DNA from: Thermoplasmata archaeon
GTDB lineage: Archaea > Thermoplasmatota > Thermoplasmata > Lutacidiplasmatales > UBA184
DNA: 53,925 nucleotides
Assembly: GCA_027315455.1 (NCBI GenBank)
Contig: DAHUXZ010000012.1
Coordinates: forward strand, 1 to 53,925
Direction: 5' to 3'
The stretch's first letter is position 1. The number at the start of each line of letters is the position of its first letter. The notes beneath the pieces are model-generated. The model had not been told where the DNA came from. It worked only from the letters and a program-made list of their open reading frames with translations, and made no database searches. Position numbers and translations under genes: made by a program. This document shows, piece after piece, positions 1 through 7,958 of the stretch.

Positions 1-13
1 TCACAATTTGTGA
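1..13. promoter_or_regulatory. 13-base palindrome at the window edge
   Basis: TCACAA and TTGTGA flank a single T, giving a perfect 6+1+6 palindrome. A second TCACAA half-site occurs at 118-123. It could be an operator for a dimeric regulator, but the gene it would control is unclear because the window starts here. Confidence 0.25.
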
Positions 14-426
14 GTCGGTTCAGTCGGCGCTACTGGGTGTCGACATTTGGGTAATCCATTCGAGCCATAAATCGTATAAGAGTCTGACATCGCTCCGCGT
101 GACCAAGGCACGAAGGCTCACAATACTTGACCTTAGACGGGAATTGGAACTCTCCGCCTCCCTGCCAAACGGGGCCCGGCTGATTGCGTTGGGGGCAGCT
201 GACCCATCTCGGTCATAGATGCCACCGTGCGGACGATCTGCGGGCGACGCGGTGGAACGAGCGGTCAAACAACCGCTCCCCCTCGATCACCGAGGCGCGA
301 GGCAAGCAGTTCCCCGATACGGTGCGCAAGGACCACCGACGGAGAGCGAAGACGCCAATCTGGCTCAGACCCCGATAGGGTCAAGCTTCTTTCGTGGCCG
401 CGCCAATAGTCAGCCAGAAAGAGGGC

Positions 427-453
427 CTGCCCTTCACGAGGGATGAAGGGCGG
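427..453 (+). promoter_or_regulatory. hairpin upstream of the NRAMP gene
   Basis: CCCTTCA (430-436) pairs with TGAAGGG (444-450) around a 7-base loop. The stem extends through 429/451 and 427/453 with one G-U pair between. It lies about 110 bases before the NRAMP start. It could be a leader structure, or the terminator of something to the left. There is no adjoining T run and no match to a known riboswitch that I recognise. Confidence 0.3.
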
Positions 454-563
454 AGCGCGTCGGCCGTCCGGGGCAGAACACGATAAACCCTCTTGAGGCT
501 CCGGCTCCCCGGTTCCCTCGGCCGATCGCACGACGCACGGCACGGTCACTCGGGTGAGGCAAG

Positions 564-1898
564 ATGGCTCCCGACGGATCGACGTCTCTCCGTCGCCCGC
601 CCCGGTCGACCACCGATAAGCTCGACCTCGTTCCGACGCTGTACTACCACTACCGCCGGTTCCGCAAGCACCTCGCCATCCTGCTGGCCGTGATCGGACC
701 GGGCATCATCGTGATGGTCGCCGACAACGACGCCGGCGGAATCACGACCTACATGGTCACGGGCGCACAGTTCCGCTACAGCTTCGTCTGGATCGCGATC
801 TTGCTCTGGCCCGTGGCCTACGTCTGCCAAGAGATGACCGTCCGGCTCGGTGCCATCACCAAGAAGGGGCACGCCGAGGCGATCTTCGACTCCTTCGGCA
901 CGTTCTGGGGCTGGTTCTCGCTCTGCGACCTGACGATCACCGACCTGCTAACGATCATCACCGAATTCGTCGGGATGACCGTCGCCCTGAGCATCTTCGG
1001 CATCCCGCCGTGGATCACGGTGGTGGTGGTCATCGCCTTCATCATGGCCATTCTGGTCAACGGCCGCTATTGGACCTGGGAGAAGATCGTTCTCGCGCTC
1101 TGCGCGGTGAATCTGGTCTACGTCCCTGCGGTCTTCTTCGTGCACCCCGATCTTGGCACCCTTCTCCACACCGGACTGATCCCGGGCTTCCCCTACGGCT
1201 TCACCAGCCCCGTCCTCTTCCTCATCATGGCGAACGTGGGGACGACCATCGCGCCCTGGATGATCTTCTTCCAGCAGAGCTCGGTCGTCGACAAGGGGCT
1301 CAAGGAGAAGCACATTCCCTACGCGCAGCTCGACACCGCCATCGGCGCTGTCTTCACCGTGGCCGTTGCGATTGCACTGATCATCATCGCCAGCTACTTC
1401 TTCGGCGGCACGGGCGTAAACATACCCGATGCGGGTACCGCCGCCCGTCTCATTCGCGGCATCAACCCCGATCTGGGTTCGCTCCTCGTGATCGGGTTGT
1501 TCGACGCGGGTCTCCTGGGAGCGATCGCCGTGTCGCTCGCGAGCACCTGGTCTGTGGGGGAGGTGTTCGGCTGGGCCCACTCGCTCAACGACCGGATGGG
1601 TCAGGCCCGGTGGTTCAACCTGTTCCGCCTGACGATCATGGTGACCGCCGGGCTGGTGGTGTTGATCCCCCGAGCCCCGCTCGGGCTGATCACGCTCTTC
1701 GTCCAGGTCATCGCGGTCACGCTCCTCCCTGCCACGCTGGTCTTCTTGATTCTCCTGCTGAACCGGGAAGAACTGGTGGGCAAGTACCGGAACTCTCGCC
1801 TCCAGAATGTGATGTCGGGCACGATCGTAGGGATCATCCTGCTCCTGTCGACTCTCTTCGGGCTGGGGACGATCTTCCCCCACCTGTTCGGAGGGTGA
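564..1898 (+). CDS. NRAMP-family divalent metal transporter
   Basis: Membrane carrier for divalent metals (Mn, Fe or possibly Mg), 444 residues with about 11 hydrophobic segments. The helix-1 signature is GPGIIVMVADNDAGG (residues 45-59); classical NRAMP proteins have a DPGN-type motif there, so the metal site is altered. The helix-6 region (226-240) reads GTTIAPWMIFFQQSS, as in the NRAMP-related branch of prokaryotes rather than the MPHN type. The gene is followed after 3 bases by a one-helix small protein and then a PRC/MgtE_N/CBS protein, so the three probably form one metal-homeostasis unit. The N-terminal 35 residues are basic and cytoplasmic. The family call is firm; the substrate is not. 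Confidence 0.92.
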   Translation: MAPDGSTSLRRPPRSTTDKLDLVPTLYYHYRRFRKHLAILLAVIGPGIIVMVADNDAGGITTYMVTGAQFRYSFVWIAILLWPVAYVCQEMTVRLGAITKKGHAEAIFDSFGTFWGWFSLCDLTITDLLTIITEFVGMTVALSIFGIPPWITVVVVIAFIMAILVNGRYWTWEKIVLALCAVNLVYVPAVFFVHPDLGTLLHTGLIPGFPYGFTSPVLFLIMANVGTTIAPWMIFFQQSSVVDKGLKEKHIPYAQLDTAIGAVFTVAVAIALIIIASYFFGGTGVNIPDAGTAARLIRGINPDLGSLLVIGLFDAGLLGAIAVSLASTWSVGEVFGWAHSLNDRMGQARWFNLFRLTIMVTAGLVVLIPRAPLGLITLFVQVIAVTLLPATLVFLILLLNREELVGKYRNSRLQNVMSGTIVGIILLLSTLFGLGTIFPHLFGG

Positions 1899-1901
1899 AC
1901 G

Positions 1902-2075
1902 ATGCCGTCCGCTCTGGGGGGCCTGGTGGCCAAGGTCCGGGAGATCAACGAGCGGTACAAGGAACCCAAGGTCAAGCTGACGCGATTGAACCGGGCCATC
2001 CTCCTCACGCTGCGTATCTACCTTTTGTTCTTGGTCGGCATCCTGGTGTATGCCTTCGCCCTCCACGTCCGGTGA
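1902..2075 (+). CDS. small single-helix membrane protein
   Basis: A 57-residue ORF starting with ATG 3 bases after the transporter stop. The first 30 residues are charged (GLVAKVREINERYKEPKVKL) and are followed by one hydrophobic helix (about 33-53) ending in HVR. No family recognised. Its tight position between the NRAMP gene and the PRC/MgtE_N/CBS gene suggests a transporter accessory subunit (inference). The reading frame fills the whole space between the two larger genes and has a sensible membrane-protein composition, so I think it is real. Confidence 0.65.
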   Translation: MPSALGGLVAKVREINERYKEPKVKLTRLNRAILLTLRIYLLFLVGILVYAFALHVR

Positions 2076-2097
2076 TTCCTATGACCGCTCCGGGTGA

Positions 2098-3540
2098 ATG
2101 GGTCGGGGAGCCTCGACTCGCGTGCTCCGAACGAGGGCGGTGGTCGTTCCCCGGCCCGCGGTTTTCCTACGGCTCGAGGAGGAGTACTTGGGGGGACGGG
2201 CCGGAGCGACCGTGACATCTCCGAAGGAGGAGCCGCCTTCGCCCCGGCATGGCCCTGCTCCCACCGAGTCCGGGAACAACCGCTACTACTTGCTCACCGA
2301 GCTGCTGGACCGGCCGGTCAGCACGGCCGGAGGCACTTCCGTCGGACGGTTGAGCGACCTAGAGTTCATCGACGACCCGAAGTACGGTGAAGTGACCGGG
2401 GTAGTGGTTCGTCGACCGTTCGGCCGCCCTCCTCTCCGCGTTTCGTGGCCGGAGGTGACGCAGATCGGTCCAGGGGGAACCACGGTCCGCGACCCGCCGG
2501 GAGGCATGTACCCCGAGTTCGAGCCCCAAGCGGGGCGGATCCTGCTGCGCGACACGCTTCTCGACAAGCGCATTCTGGACACCCAGGGAGTCGGTGTGGA
2601 TGTCGTCTACGATCTCCAGCTTCTCCTGGCCAGCGGGAAGATGTTCGTTGTCGCCGCCAACGTAAGCGGCCGGGCGCGGCGACGGCGGCTCGGTCTCGTG
2701 GGGCCGAGAGGGCGGACGGTCCCCGACGGGGGGGCTAGCGAGGCGCGCATTCCGTGGCGGTACGTTCAGCCGATAGGCCCGGGGGTCACCAGCACGAGCG
2801 GGGACATCAAGCTCACCGTGACCCGCGAGGCGGCCCGAGAGGTCCGCCCCGAGGACCTCGCCGACGTCCTCGAAGAGCTGAGCCGGGAGGAACGGATCCG
2901 GGTGTTCGGAACCCTGGACAGCGAGACCGCGGCTCACGCGCTCGAGGAAACCGAACCCCGGGTCCAGCGGGAGATCCTCGCCGGCGCGGAATCGACTCAG
3001 GTGGTCAAGATCTTCTCGCACCTCTCCCCGCCCGCCATCGCCGATATCATCTCGGCGCTGCCCCACGAAGATGCGCAAGGGTTCCTCTCCCTCCTTCCAC
3101 CGGACGTGGGCCAGAGGGTGCGGGTGATCCTGGTTCAACACGATGTGGAAGCCTCTGCAATCGCTTCCACGCGGTTCCTGGGTTTTTCCGGCGACCTCAC
3201 CGCCGAGGAAGCGTTCCAGCGTTTCCGGAAAGACGCCCCGGGCTGCCCGGTGACGATGTACATCTACATCGTGGACTCCGAGCAGAAGCTCCAAGGGGTC
3301 GTCGACATCAACGAGCTCCTACAATCTGACCCGATGCAACGGCTGGAGCGGATCATGACCCGGAACATGGTCAGCGTGGCCCCTTCAACCGGGCATGCCG
3401 AGATCGTGGCGCTCTTCCGTCGCTACCACTTCCGTGCGCTGCCCGTGGTGGACGAATCGGGGCGTATGGTCGGTGTCGTTCGGGAGAAGGATGCTCTCGC
3501 CTTGGATGCAGGAGACGAAAGCATGCGGCGCAGGTTGTGA
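2098..3540 (+). CDS. PRC-barrel / MgtE N-terminal / CBS domain protein
   Basis: Soluble regulator-like protein of up to 480 residues. Two PRC-barrel-like segments (about 78-130 and 150-225) are followed by an all-helical MgtE_N domain (about 250-350; LADVLEELSREERIRVF is typical) and a CBS pair (about 355-475). In MgtE the N and CBS domains sense Mg2+ and gate the pore; here the pore is absent, so the protein probably senses metal or nucleotide and acts on the NRAMP carrier encoded two genes upstream (inference). The true start is uncertain. The first 55 residues are low-complexity, and TTG 2188, preceded by GAGGAGG, or GTG 2212 are better candidates than 2098. Confidence 0.85.
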   Translation: MGRGASTRVLRTRAVVVPRPAVFLRLEEEYLGGRAGATVTSPKEEPPSPRHGPAPTESGNNRYYLLTELLDRPVSTAGGTSVGRLSDLEFIDDPKYGEVTGVVVRRPFGRPPLRVSWPEVTQIGPGGTTVRDPPGGMYPEFEPQAGRILLRDTLLDKRILDTQGVGVDVVYDLQLLLASGKMFVVAANVSGRARRRRLGLVGPRGRTVPDGGASEARIPWRYVQPIGPGVTSTSGDIKLTVTREAAREVRPEDLADVLEELSREERIRVFGTLDSETAAHALEETEPRVQREILAGAESTQVVKIFSHLSPPAIADIISALPHEDAQGFLSLLPPDVGQRVRVILVQHDVEASAIASTRFLGFSGDLTAEEAFQRFRKDAPGCPVTMYIYIVDSEQKLQGVVDINELLQSDPMQRLERIMTRNMVSVAPSTGHAEIVALFRRYHFRALPVVDESGRMVGVVREKDALALDAGDESMRRRL

Positions 3541-3595
3541 GCGGCAATCTCCGCCGTCTGCAGGGTTCAATCGTGGATGTGTAGCGGGCCGTGTC

Positions 3596-3609
3596 GGTCA
3601 CCGGTGACC
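3596..3609. promoter_or_regulatory. 14-base palindrome upstream of dsrE2
   Basis: GGTCACCGGTGACC is a perfect 14-base palindrome about 117 bases before the dsrE2 start. It is GC-rich, so chance is a real possibility in this genome. Confidence 0.25.
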
Positions 3610-3725
3610 CCGGAGCGCCGGTCCCTTTACCTGCGCATCAAGTCGGGTTGACCGCGCGGCTTTCCGCGCCAGCGTGCAAGCGGTATCGACGCCGGGCCGA
3701 GCCTGCCGGCAAGGGGTCGAACACA

Positions 3726-4271
3726 ATGATCGGCGCAACCGAGATGGAAACCGGGGAGCATGCCCTACCCGAGCTCGCCGAGGAGAAGCCGACGCCCCAC
3801 GGCCTGTCGATGGTGGTGTTCTCCGGGGAGCTGGACAAAGCGCTCGCGGCGTTCATCATCGCCAACGGCGCCGCCGCGATGGACCTGCCGGTCACGATGT
3901 TCTTCACCTTCTGGGGGTTGAACATCCTCCGGAAGGACGGGCCGGTGACCTTCGCGTCACCGAAAGACTCCACGGAGAAGATGTTCGGCATGATGATGCC
4001 GAAGGGGGCGAAGCACCTCAAGCTCTCTCAGCTGAACATGGGGGGCCTCGGCACCCGCATGATGAAGCGCGTGATGACCCGCAAGCACGTCATGGATCTC
4101 CCGACGCTGGTCAAGACGGCCCAGGAGCAGGGCGTGCGCTTCGTCGCGTGCACGATGTCGATGGACCTGATGGGCATCCGAAAGGAGGAGCTGATCTCCG
4201 GCATCGACTTCGGAGGCGTCGGGAGCTTCATCGACGCGGCCGACTCGAGCCGCATCAGCCTGTTCGTCTGA
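3726..4271 (+). CDS. dsrE2: DsrE2-family sulfurtransferase-like protein
   Basis: DsrE/DsrF-like family, DsrE2 subgroup, 181 residues. DsrE-type proteins carry or transfer sulfane sulfur, usually with TusA. The conserved core is visible: FSGELDKALAAFIIANGAA (32-50), the hydrophobic FFTFWGLNIL stretch (59-68), MMMPKGAKHL, and a candidate active cysteine at 142 in the conserved ACTMSMDLMGI segment. ATG 3726, preceded by AAGGGG, was chosen over the longer in-frame opening at 3591, whose extra 45 residues are unconserved in character. It sits 280 bases upstream of tusA and the hdr genes in the same direction, with a palindrome between, so it may be separately transcribed but functionally linked. 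Confidence 0.88.
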   Translation: MIGATEMETGEHALPELAEEKPTPHGLSMVVFSGELDKALAAFIIANGAAAMDLPVTMFFTFWGLNILRKDGPVTFASPKDSTEKMFGMMMPKGAKHLKLSQLNMGGLGTRMMKRVMTRKHVMDLPTLVKTAQEQGVRFVACTMSMDLMGIRKEELISGIDFGGVGSFIDAADSSRISLFV

Positions 4272-4472
4272 ACCACTTCCCTCGGCCCCGCCCGGGTCGA
4301 CCGTGGCGGGGCCGGCTAAGCCGTCCCGCCGTCGAGCTCACGGAGCGCATCCCCATTCTCGCCCCGGACGTGCTCCGCGCCGCCGTGCGCCGGCCCCGCA
4401 CGTGCCGTGCGTTGGCGGCTCCCGCGTGTCGCGTCGCACCTCGCTCGCGGCAGTGTCTACCGCCGAAGAAAT

Positions 4473-4486
4473 GGACAATTGTCCAC
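4473..4486. promoter_or_regulatory. 14-base palindrome before the tusA-hdr operon
   Basis: TGGACAATTGTCCA is a perfect palindrome, AT-rich at its centre in an otherwise GC-rich gap. It lies about 45-65 bases before the candidate tusA starts and just upstream of a possible TATA-like CATAAG (about 4514-4519). That position suits an operator for a dimeric regulator of the sulfur-carrier/Hdr operon. The operon itself encodes a small winged-helix protein (9676-9927) that could bind it (inference). Confidence 0.5.
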
Positions 4487-4551
4487 AGCGTCAGCCCGAT
4501 TTCACCTTTCCCTCATAAGCCCCGGACCGAATGTCTGTTCGCGAGGTAACG

Positions 4552-4806
4552 ATGAACGCAGAGGAGCTCCGCCAGCTGAAGGTCGACAAGGTCGTGGATG
4601 CCCGCGGGGTCGCCTGCCCCGGTCCTCTCCTCGAGGCCAAGCGAGCGGTCACCGGCGTGCCGATCCGCGGCGTGATGGAGGTCGTTTCCTCGGACGAGGG
4701 GACGACCGAGGACGTCCCGCTCTGGGCGAAGAAGGTCGGCCACGAGTACCTGGGAACCGTCGCGGACGCCGGGCTCTGGCACATCTACCTCCGGCGGGGG
4801 AAGTAG
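4552..4806 (+). CDS. tusA: TusA-family sulfur carrier protein
   Basis: 84-residue TusA/SirA-like protein that carries a persulfide on a single cysteine. The hallmark ARGVACPGPLLEAK lies at about residues 17-30 with the carrier cysteine at 22. The segment EVVSSDEGTTEDVPLWAKKVGHE matches the family's second half. ATG 4552 has GAGGT 5 bases upstream; ATG 4531 would add 7 residues. The stop codon overlaps the GTG of the next gene by one base (TAGTG), so it is in an operon with the MvhD-like and HdrA genes. DsrE2-TusA-Hdr proximity is known in sulfur-oxidising prokaryotes such as Metallosphaera. Confidence 0.9.
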   Translation: MNAEELRQLKVDKVVDARGVACPGPLLEAKRAVTGVPIRGVMEVVSSDEGTTEDVPLWAKKVGHEYLGTVADAGLWHIYLRRGK

Positions 4807-5225
4807 TGGCGACGGCGGACACGCGGTCGCCGAGGATCCTCGTCTTCTCGACGAACGCGATCTCGGACATGGGCATCGACCTCGCGGGGAGCGCCCACAT
4901 GGCGTACTCCCCGTCGGTCCAGGTGATCCCCGTACCCTGCTCCGGCGGGATCAACCCGGCGTGGATCGTCCACGCCGTGAAGGCCGGTTTCGAGGGCGTG
5001 TTCGTGGCGGCCGACGGAGCGGAGTGCGCGCTCCTGTCGGACTGTGTGTCGCGGAGCGCGAAGGTTGTCGAGCGCGCGCAGGAGCTCCTTCGGGCCGACG
5101 GGCTCGACCCGCAGCGGGTCAAGATGGCCGCGATCTGCTCGGTGTGCGCCGAGCCGTTCGTGAACCACATGAAGCAGTTCGGCCGGTCGCTCGCGGCACT
5201 CCCGATGGCCGGGGCGGAGGCGTAG
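4806..5225 (+). CDS. MvhD/FlpD-like subunit, degenerate iron-sulfur site
   Basis: 139 residues of the MvhD family, which normally carries a [2Fe-2S] cluster and passes electrons from a hydrogenase or other donor to HdrA. Fold markers are present (LVFSTNAISDMGIDLAG, VPCSGGINP, VFVAADGAEC). Cysteines occur at 45, 74, 80, 111 and 114. The family's first motif, a CC..C cluster near residues 14-20, is replaced by STNAISD, so the usual cluster is probably absent or ligated differently. GTG 4806 overlaps the tusA stop, and the next gene begins at the base after this stop. The pairing with a GltD-containing HdrA suggests this subunit no longer has to relay hydrogenase electrons (inference). Confidence 0.8.
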   Translation: MATADTRSPRILVFSTNAISDMGIDLAGSAHMAYSPSVQVIPVPCSGGINPAWIVHAVKAGFEGVFVAADGAECALLSDCVSRSAKVVERAQELLRADGLDPQRVKMAAICSVCAEPFVNHMKQFGRSLAALPMAGAEA

Positions 5226-7958
5226 ATGGCCGCAGCCGTGACGGCCCGGGACTACGATGTCCTGGTGGTCGGCGCCGGCGTGGGCGGGATGGAGTCCGCC
5301 CTCTCCCTTGGCGACATGGGCTTCAGCGTCCTCGTCGCCGAGAAGGAACCGAGCGTCGGTGGGCGCATGATCCTCCTCAGCAAGGTCTTCCCTACCCTCG
5401 ACTGCGCGAGCTGCATCTCGACGCCCAAGATGGCGGCCGTGAACAACCACCCGAACGTCCGGACGCTCGTCTACTCCGAGATCGACGACATCACTCCCCG
5501 GCCCGAGGGCGGCTACCTCGTGCACCTCACGCGCAAGCCGACGTTCATCGACCCGGCGAAGTGCACCGGCTGTGCGCTCTGCGAGACGGCCTGCACCGTG
5601 GCGGTTCCGGACGAGTTCAACTACGATCTGGCCGCTCGGCATGCGGCCCACATCGCGTTCCCGCAGGCGGTCCCCAAGAAGGCCGTGATCACGCGCACCG
5701 GGACCTCCCCGTGCTCGTTCACGTGCCCCGCGGGGGTCAAGCCGCACGGGTACATCTCCCTCGTGCGGGCCGGTCGCTTCGACCAGGCGTTCCGCCAGCA
5801 CCTCGAGGACGCGCCGCTGGTGGGAGTCCTCAGCCGGGCGTGCTACGCGCCGTGCGAGGACCAGTGCACCCGCGGGGAGCTCGAGGGAACGGTCGCCATC
5901 CGGGGGATCAAGCGGTTCATGGCGGACCGCTACTACGCGAGCCACCCGGCGCCCGAGTACGGTCCCCCGGAGGCCCGCCAGGGCAAGCGGGTCGCCATCG
6001 TAGGCTCGGGGCCGACCGGCCTCGCCGCCGCGTTCGTTCTCGGCCGGTCCGGCTATGACGTCACGATCCTTGAGGCCGAGTCGGAGGCGGGCGGAATCCT
6101 CCGCTGGGGGATCCCGTCCTACCGTCTGCCGAAGGACGTGGTCGCCCGGGACATCCAGAACATCACGGCCCTCGGCGTCCGCATCGAGCTCAACCACCGT
6201 GTCGGTTCGCTGGCGGAGCTCCGGGCCCAGGGCTTTGACGCCGTGCTCGTGGCGACCGGCGACAAGGGCGGGCGCAAGCTCGCGGTTCCCGGGGAGGAGT
6301 TCGCCGGCGTCGTCGACGCGATGGAGTTCCTCCGGTCGATCAACTCCGGCGAGGCCCCCGACGTGGCGGGGAAGAAGGTCGTCGTCATCGGCGGCGGGAA
6401 CGTCGCGATCGACTCGGCCCGCAGCGCGCTCCGGCTCCACGCGGCCTCGGTGCGGATGTTCTGCCTCGAGTCGCGGAGCGAGATGCCGGCGCATCCGTGG
6501 GAGATCCGCGAGGCCGAGGAGGAAGGGGTCCAGATCACCAACTCCTGGGGCGTGGGGGAGGTCCAGGGCCGCGACCGGAAGGTGACCGGCCTCGACCTGA
6601 TCCGGTGCACGGCGGTCTTCGACTCCGAGCATCGTTTCCGACCCACGTTCGACCGGACGATCCAGGAACGCGTCGAGGCCGACGTGGTCATCACCGCGAT
6701 CGGGCTCGCGCCGAACACCTCGGCCTTCACTGCCGACGTCGAGCTCAACCGGAACGGGACGCTGAAGGTCCACCCGGAGACGCTGGCCACCTCGGTGCCG
6801 GGCATCTTCGCCGGGGGCGATGCCGTGACCGGCCCCTCGATGATCGTGACCTCCATCGGCCAGGGGAAGCGGGCGGCGTTCTACATCGACCGCTACCTGA
6901 GCGGGCTCCCTCTCGACGGGCTCCGGTACGACGACCGGCTTCCGGTCGCCGACCGGAAGGCCGTGGCGGCCCGGGCCGCGGAAGGGGGAACCTCGCTGCC
7001 GCCGGTCCCGATCCTTCGTCGTCCGGCCGCGGCCCGCCTCCAGTCGTTCCACGAGTACGAGGCCGGGTTCAGCGAGTCGGAGGCGCGTGACAGCGCGCGC
7101 CGCTGCCTCGACTGCGGAGTGTGCTCGGAGTGCCGGGAGTGCGTGGCGGCCTGCCCGGCCGACGCCATCGACCTCGGAATGCGCCCGCGCCACGAGACGG
7201 TCACGGTCCGCTCGGTCGCCCTCGCGACCGGCTTCTCACCGACGGACGCCCGCAAGAAGCCCGCCTGGGGGTTCGGCCGGTTCCCGAACGTCATCAACGG
7301 CCCGCAGATGGACCGCATCCTCGCGCCGACGCGTCCGTTCAACGCCGTCGTCCGGCCGTCGGACGGCAAGGTCCCGGCGAACGTCGCCTTCGTCCTCTGT
7401 GCCGGCTCCCGGGACGAGCAGGTCGGTAACCGCCTCTGCTCCCGGGTCTGCTGCATGTACTCGATGAAGCAGGCCCAGCTCCTGATGGGGTCGATCCCCA
7501 CGGCGGACGTCACGATCTACTACATCGACATCCGCGCGTTCGGCAAGGGCTACGAGGAGTTCTACCAGCAGACGAAGGGGATGAGCGTCTACTTCACGAA
7601 GGGAAAGGTCTCCCGGATCGAGGAGACCGACGGCCAGGACCTCCTCGTGCACTACGAGGACATCGAGGGCGGGGGCGGCCAGAAGGTCGCGCGCCACGAC
7701 CTGGTCGTCCTCGCGACCGGCCTTGAGCCGAACACGGGCGCGTTCCGGCTCTTCCCCGAGGGCGCGCCCGAGAGGGACGCCTACTCCTACGTCCGGGAGA
7801 TCGACGAGGAGCTCGAGCCCGGGAAGACGAGCCTGGATGGGGTCTTCGTCATCGGCTCGGCGACGGCGGTCCGGGACATTCCGGACACCATCGTTCACTC
7901 CGAGGCCGCGTCGGCCCAGATCGCGGCGTTCCTCAAGCGGGGGGAGGCGAGGGCATGA
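5226..7958 (+). CDS. hdrA: HdrA-type flavoprotein with internal GltD-like NAD(P)H module
   Basis: 910-residue fusion. Residues 10-150 are the HdrA FAD half (GAGVGG at 16-21; TLDCASC at 58-63), with a CxxCxxCxxxC cluster at 113-123. From about 160 to 560 it switches to a GltD-like module: cysteines 163/167 and 206/210/214, then two dinucleotide folds (GSGPTG at 260-265, GGGN at 389-392) typical of NADPH-dependent glutamate synthase small chains. A cysteine-rich ferredoxin segment (627-643) follows, then the rest of HdrA (660-905) with CAGSRDEQ, CSRVCCMYS and the IDIRAFGKGYEE block. Canonical HdrA is one flavoprotein that bifurcates electrons with a hydrogenase partner; here NAD(P)H is the likely donor or acceptor (inference). 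It overlaps the next gene by ATGA. Confidence 0.88.
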   Translation: MAAAVTARDYDVLVVGAGVGGMESALSLGDMGFSVLVAEKEPSVGGRMILLSKVFPTLDCASCISTPKMAAVNNHPNVRTLVYSEIDDITPRPEGGYLVHLTRKPTFIDPAKCTGCALCETACTVAVPDEFNYDLAARHAAHIAFPQAVPKKAVITRTGTSPCSFTCPAGVKPHGYISLVRAGRFDQAFRQHLEDAPLVGVLSRACYAPCEDQCTRGELEGTVAIRGIKRFMADRYYASHPAPEYGPPEARQGKRVAIVGSGPTGLAAAFVLGRSGYDVTILEAESEAGGILRWGIPSYRLPKDVVARDIQNITALGVRIELNHRVGSLAELRAQGFDAVLVATGDKGGRKLAVPGEEFAGVVDAMEFLRSINSGEAPDVAGKKVVVIGGGNVAIDSARSALRLHAASVRMFCLESRSEMPAHPWEIREAEEEGVQITNSWGVGEVQGRDRKVTGLDLIRCTAVFDSEHRFRPTFDRTIQERVEADVVITAIGLAPNTSAFTADVELNRNGTLKVHPETLATSVPGIFAGGDAVTGPSMIVTSIGQGKRAAFYIDRYLSGLPLDGLRYDDRLPVADRKAVAARAAEGGTSLPPVPILRRPAAARLQSFHEYEAGFSESEARDSARRCLDCGVCSECRECVAACPADAIDLGMRPRHETVTVRSVALATGFSPTDARKKPAWGFGRFPNVINGPQMDRILAPTRPFNAVVRPSDGKVPANVAFVLCAGSRDEQVGNRLCSRVCCMYSMKQAQLLMGSIPTADVTIYYIDIRAFGKGYEEFYQQTKGMSVYFTKGKVSRIEETDGQDLLVHYEDIEGGGGQKVARHDLVVLATGLEPNTGAFRLFPEGAPERDAYSYVREIDEELEPGKTSLDGVFVIGSATAVRDIPDTIVHSEAASAQIAAFLKRGEARA

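Larger units (their letters stand above)
1..563. other. intergenic region without a convincing gene
   Basis: The open frames here overlap one another on both strands, have no recognisable motif and look like random frames. The first 180 bases are visibly less GC-rich than the rest of the window (about half G+C in the 61-120 line, against about 70 percent in the hdr locus). A small palindrome lies at the left edge and a hairpin at 427-453. A TATA-like ATAAA at about 484-488 may belong to the transporter starting at 564. Part of a gene lying to the left could extend in, but no frame supports one. Confidence 0.5.

Noticed and set aside
948-2066. Long open frame antisense to the transporter gene
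   Set aside because: It mirrors the NRAMP reading frame, is Asp/Glu/Arg/His-rich, and has no domain; a shadow typical of GC-rich DNA.
3560-3590. GGTTCAATC resembling a tRNA T-loop
   Set aside because: The flanking bases do not form the T stem and there are no D or acceptor arms.
4785-7193. 802-residue antisense frame under the hdr operon
   Set aside because: Same reason: no motifs, biased composition, and fully opposite the HdrA-GltD gene whose motifs are intact.
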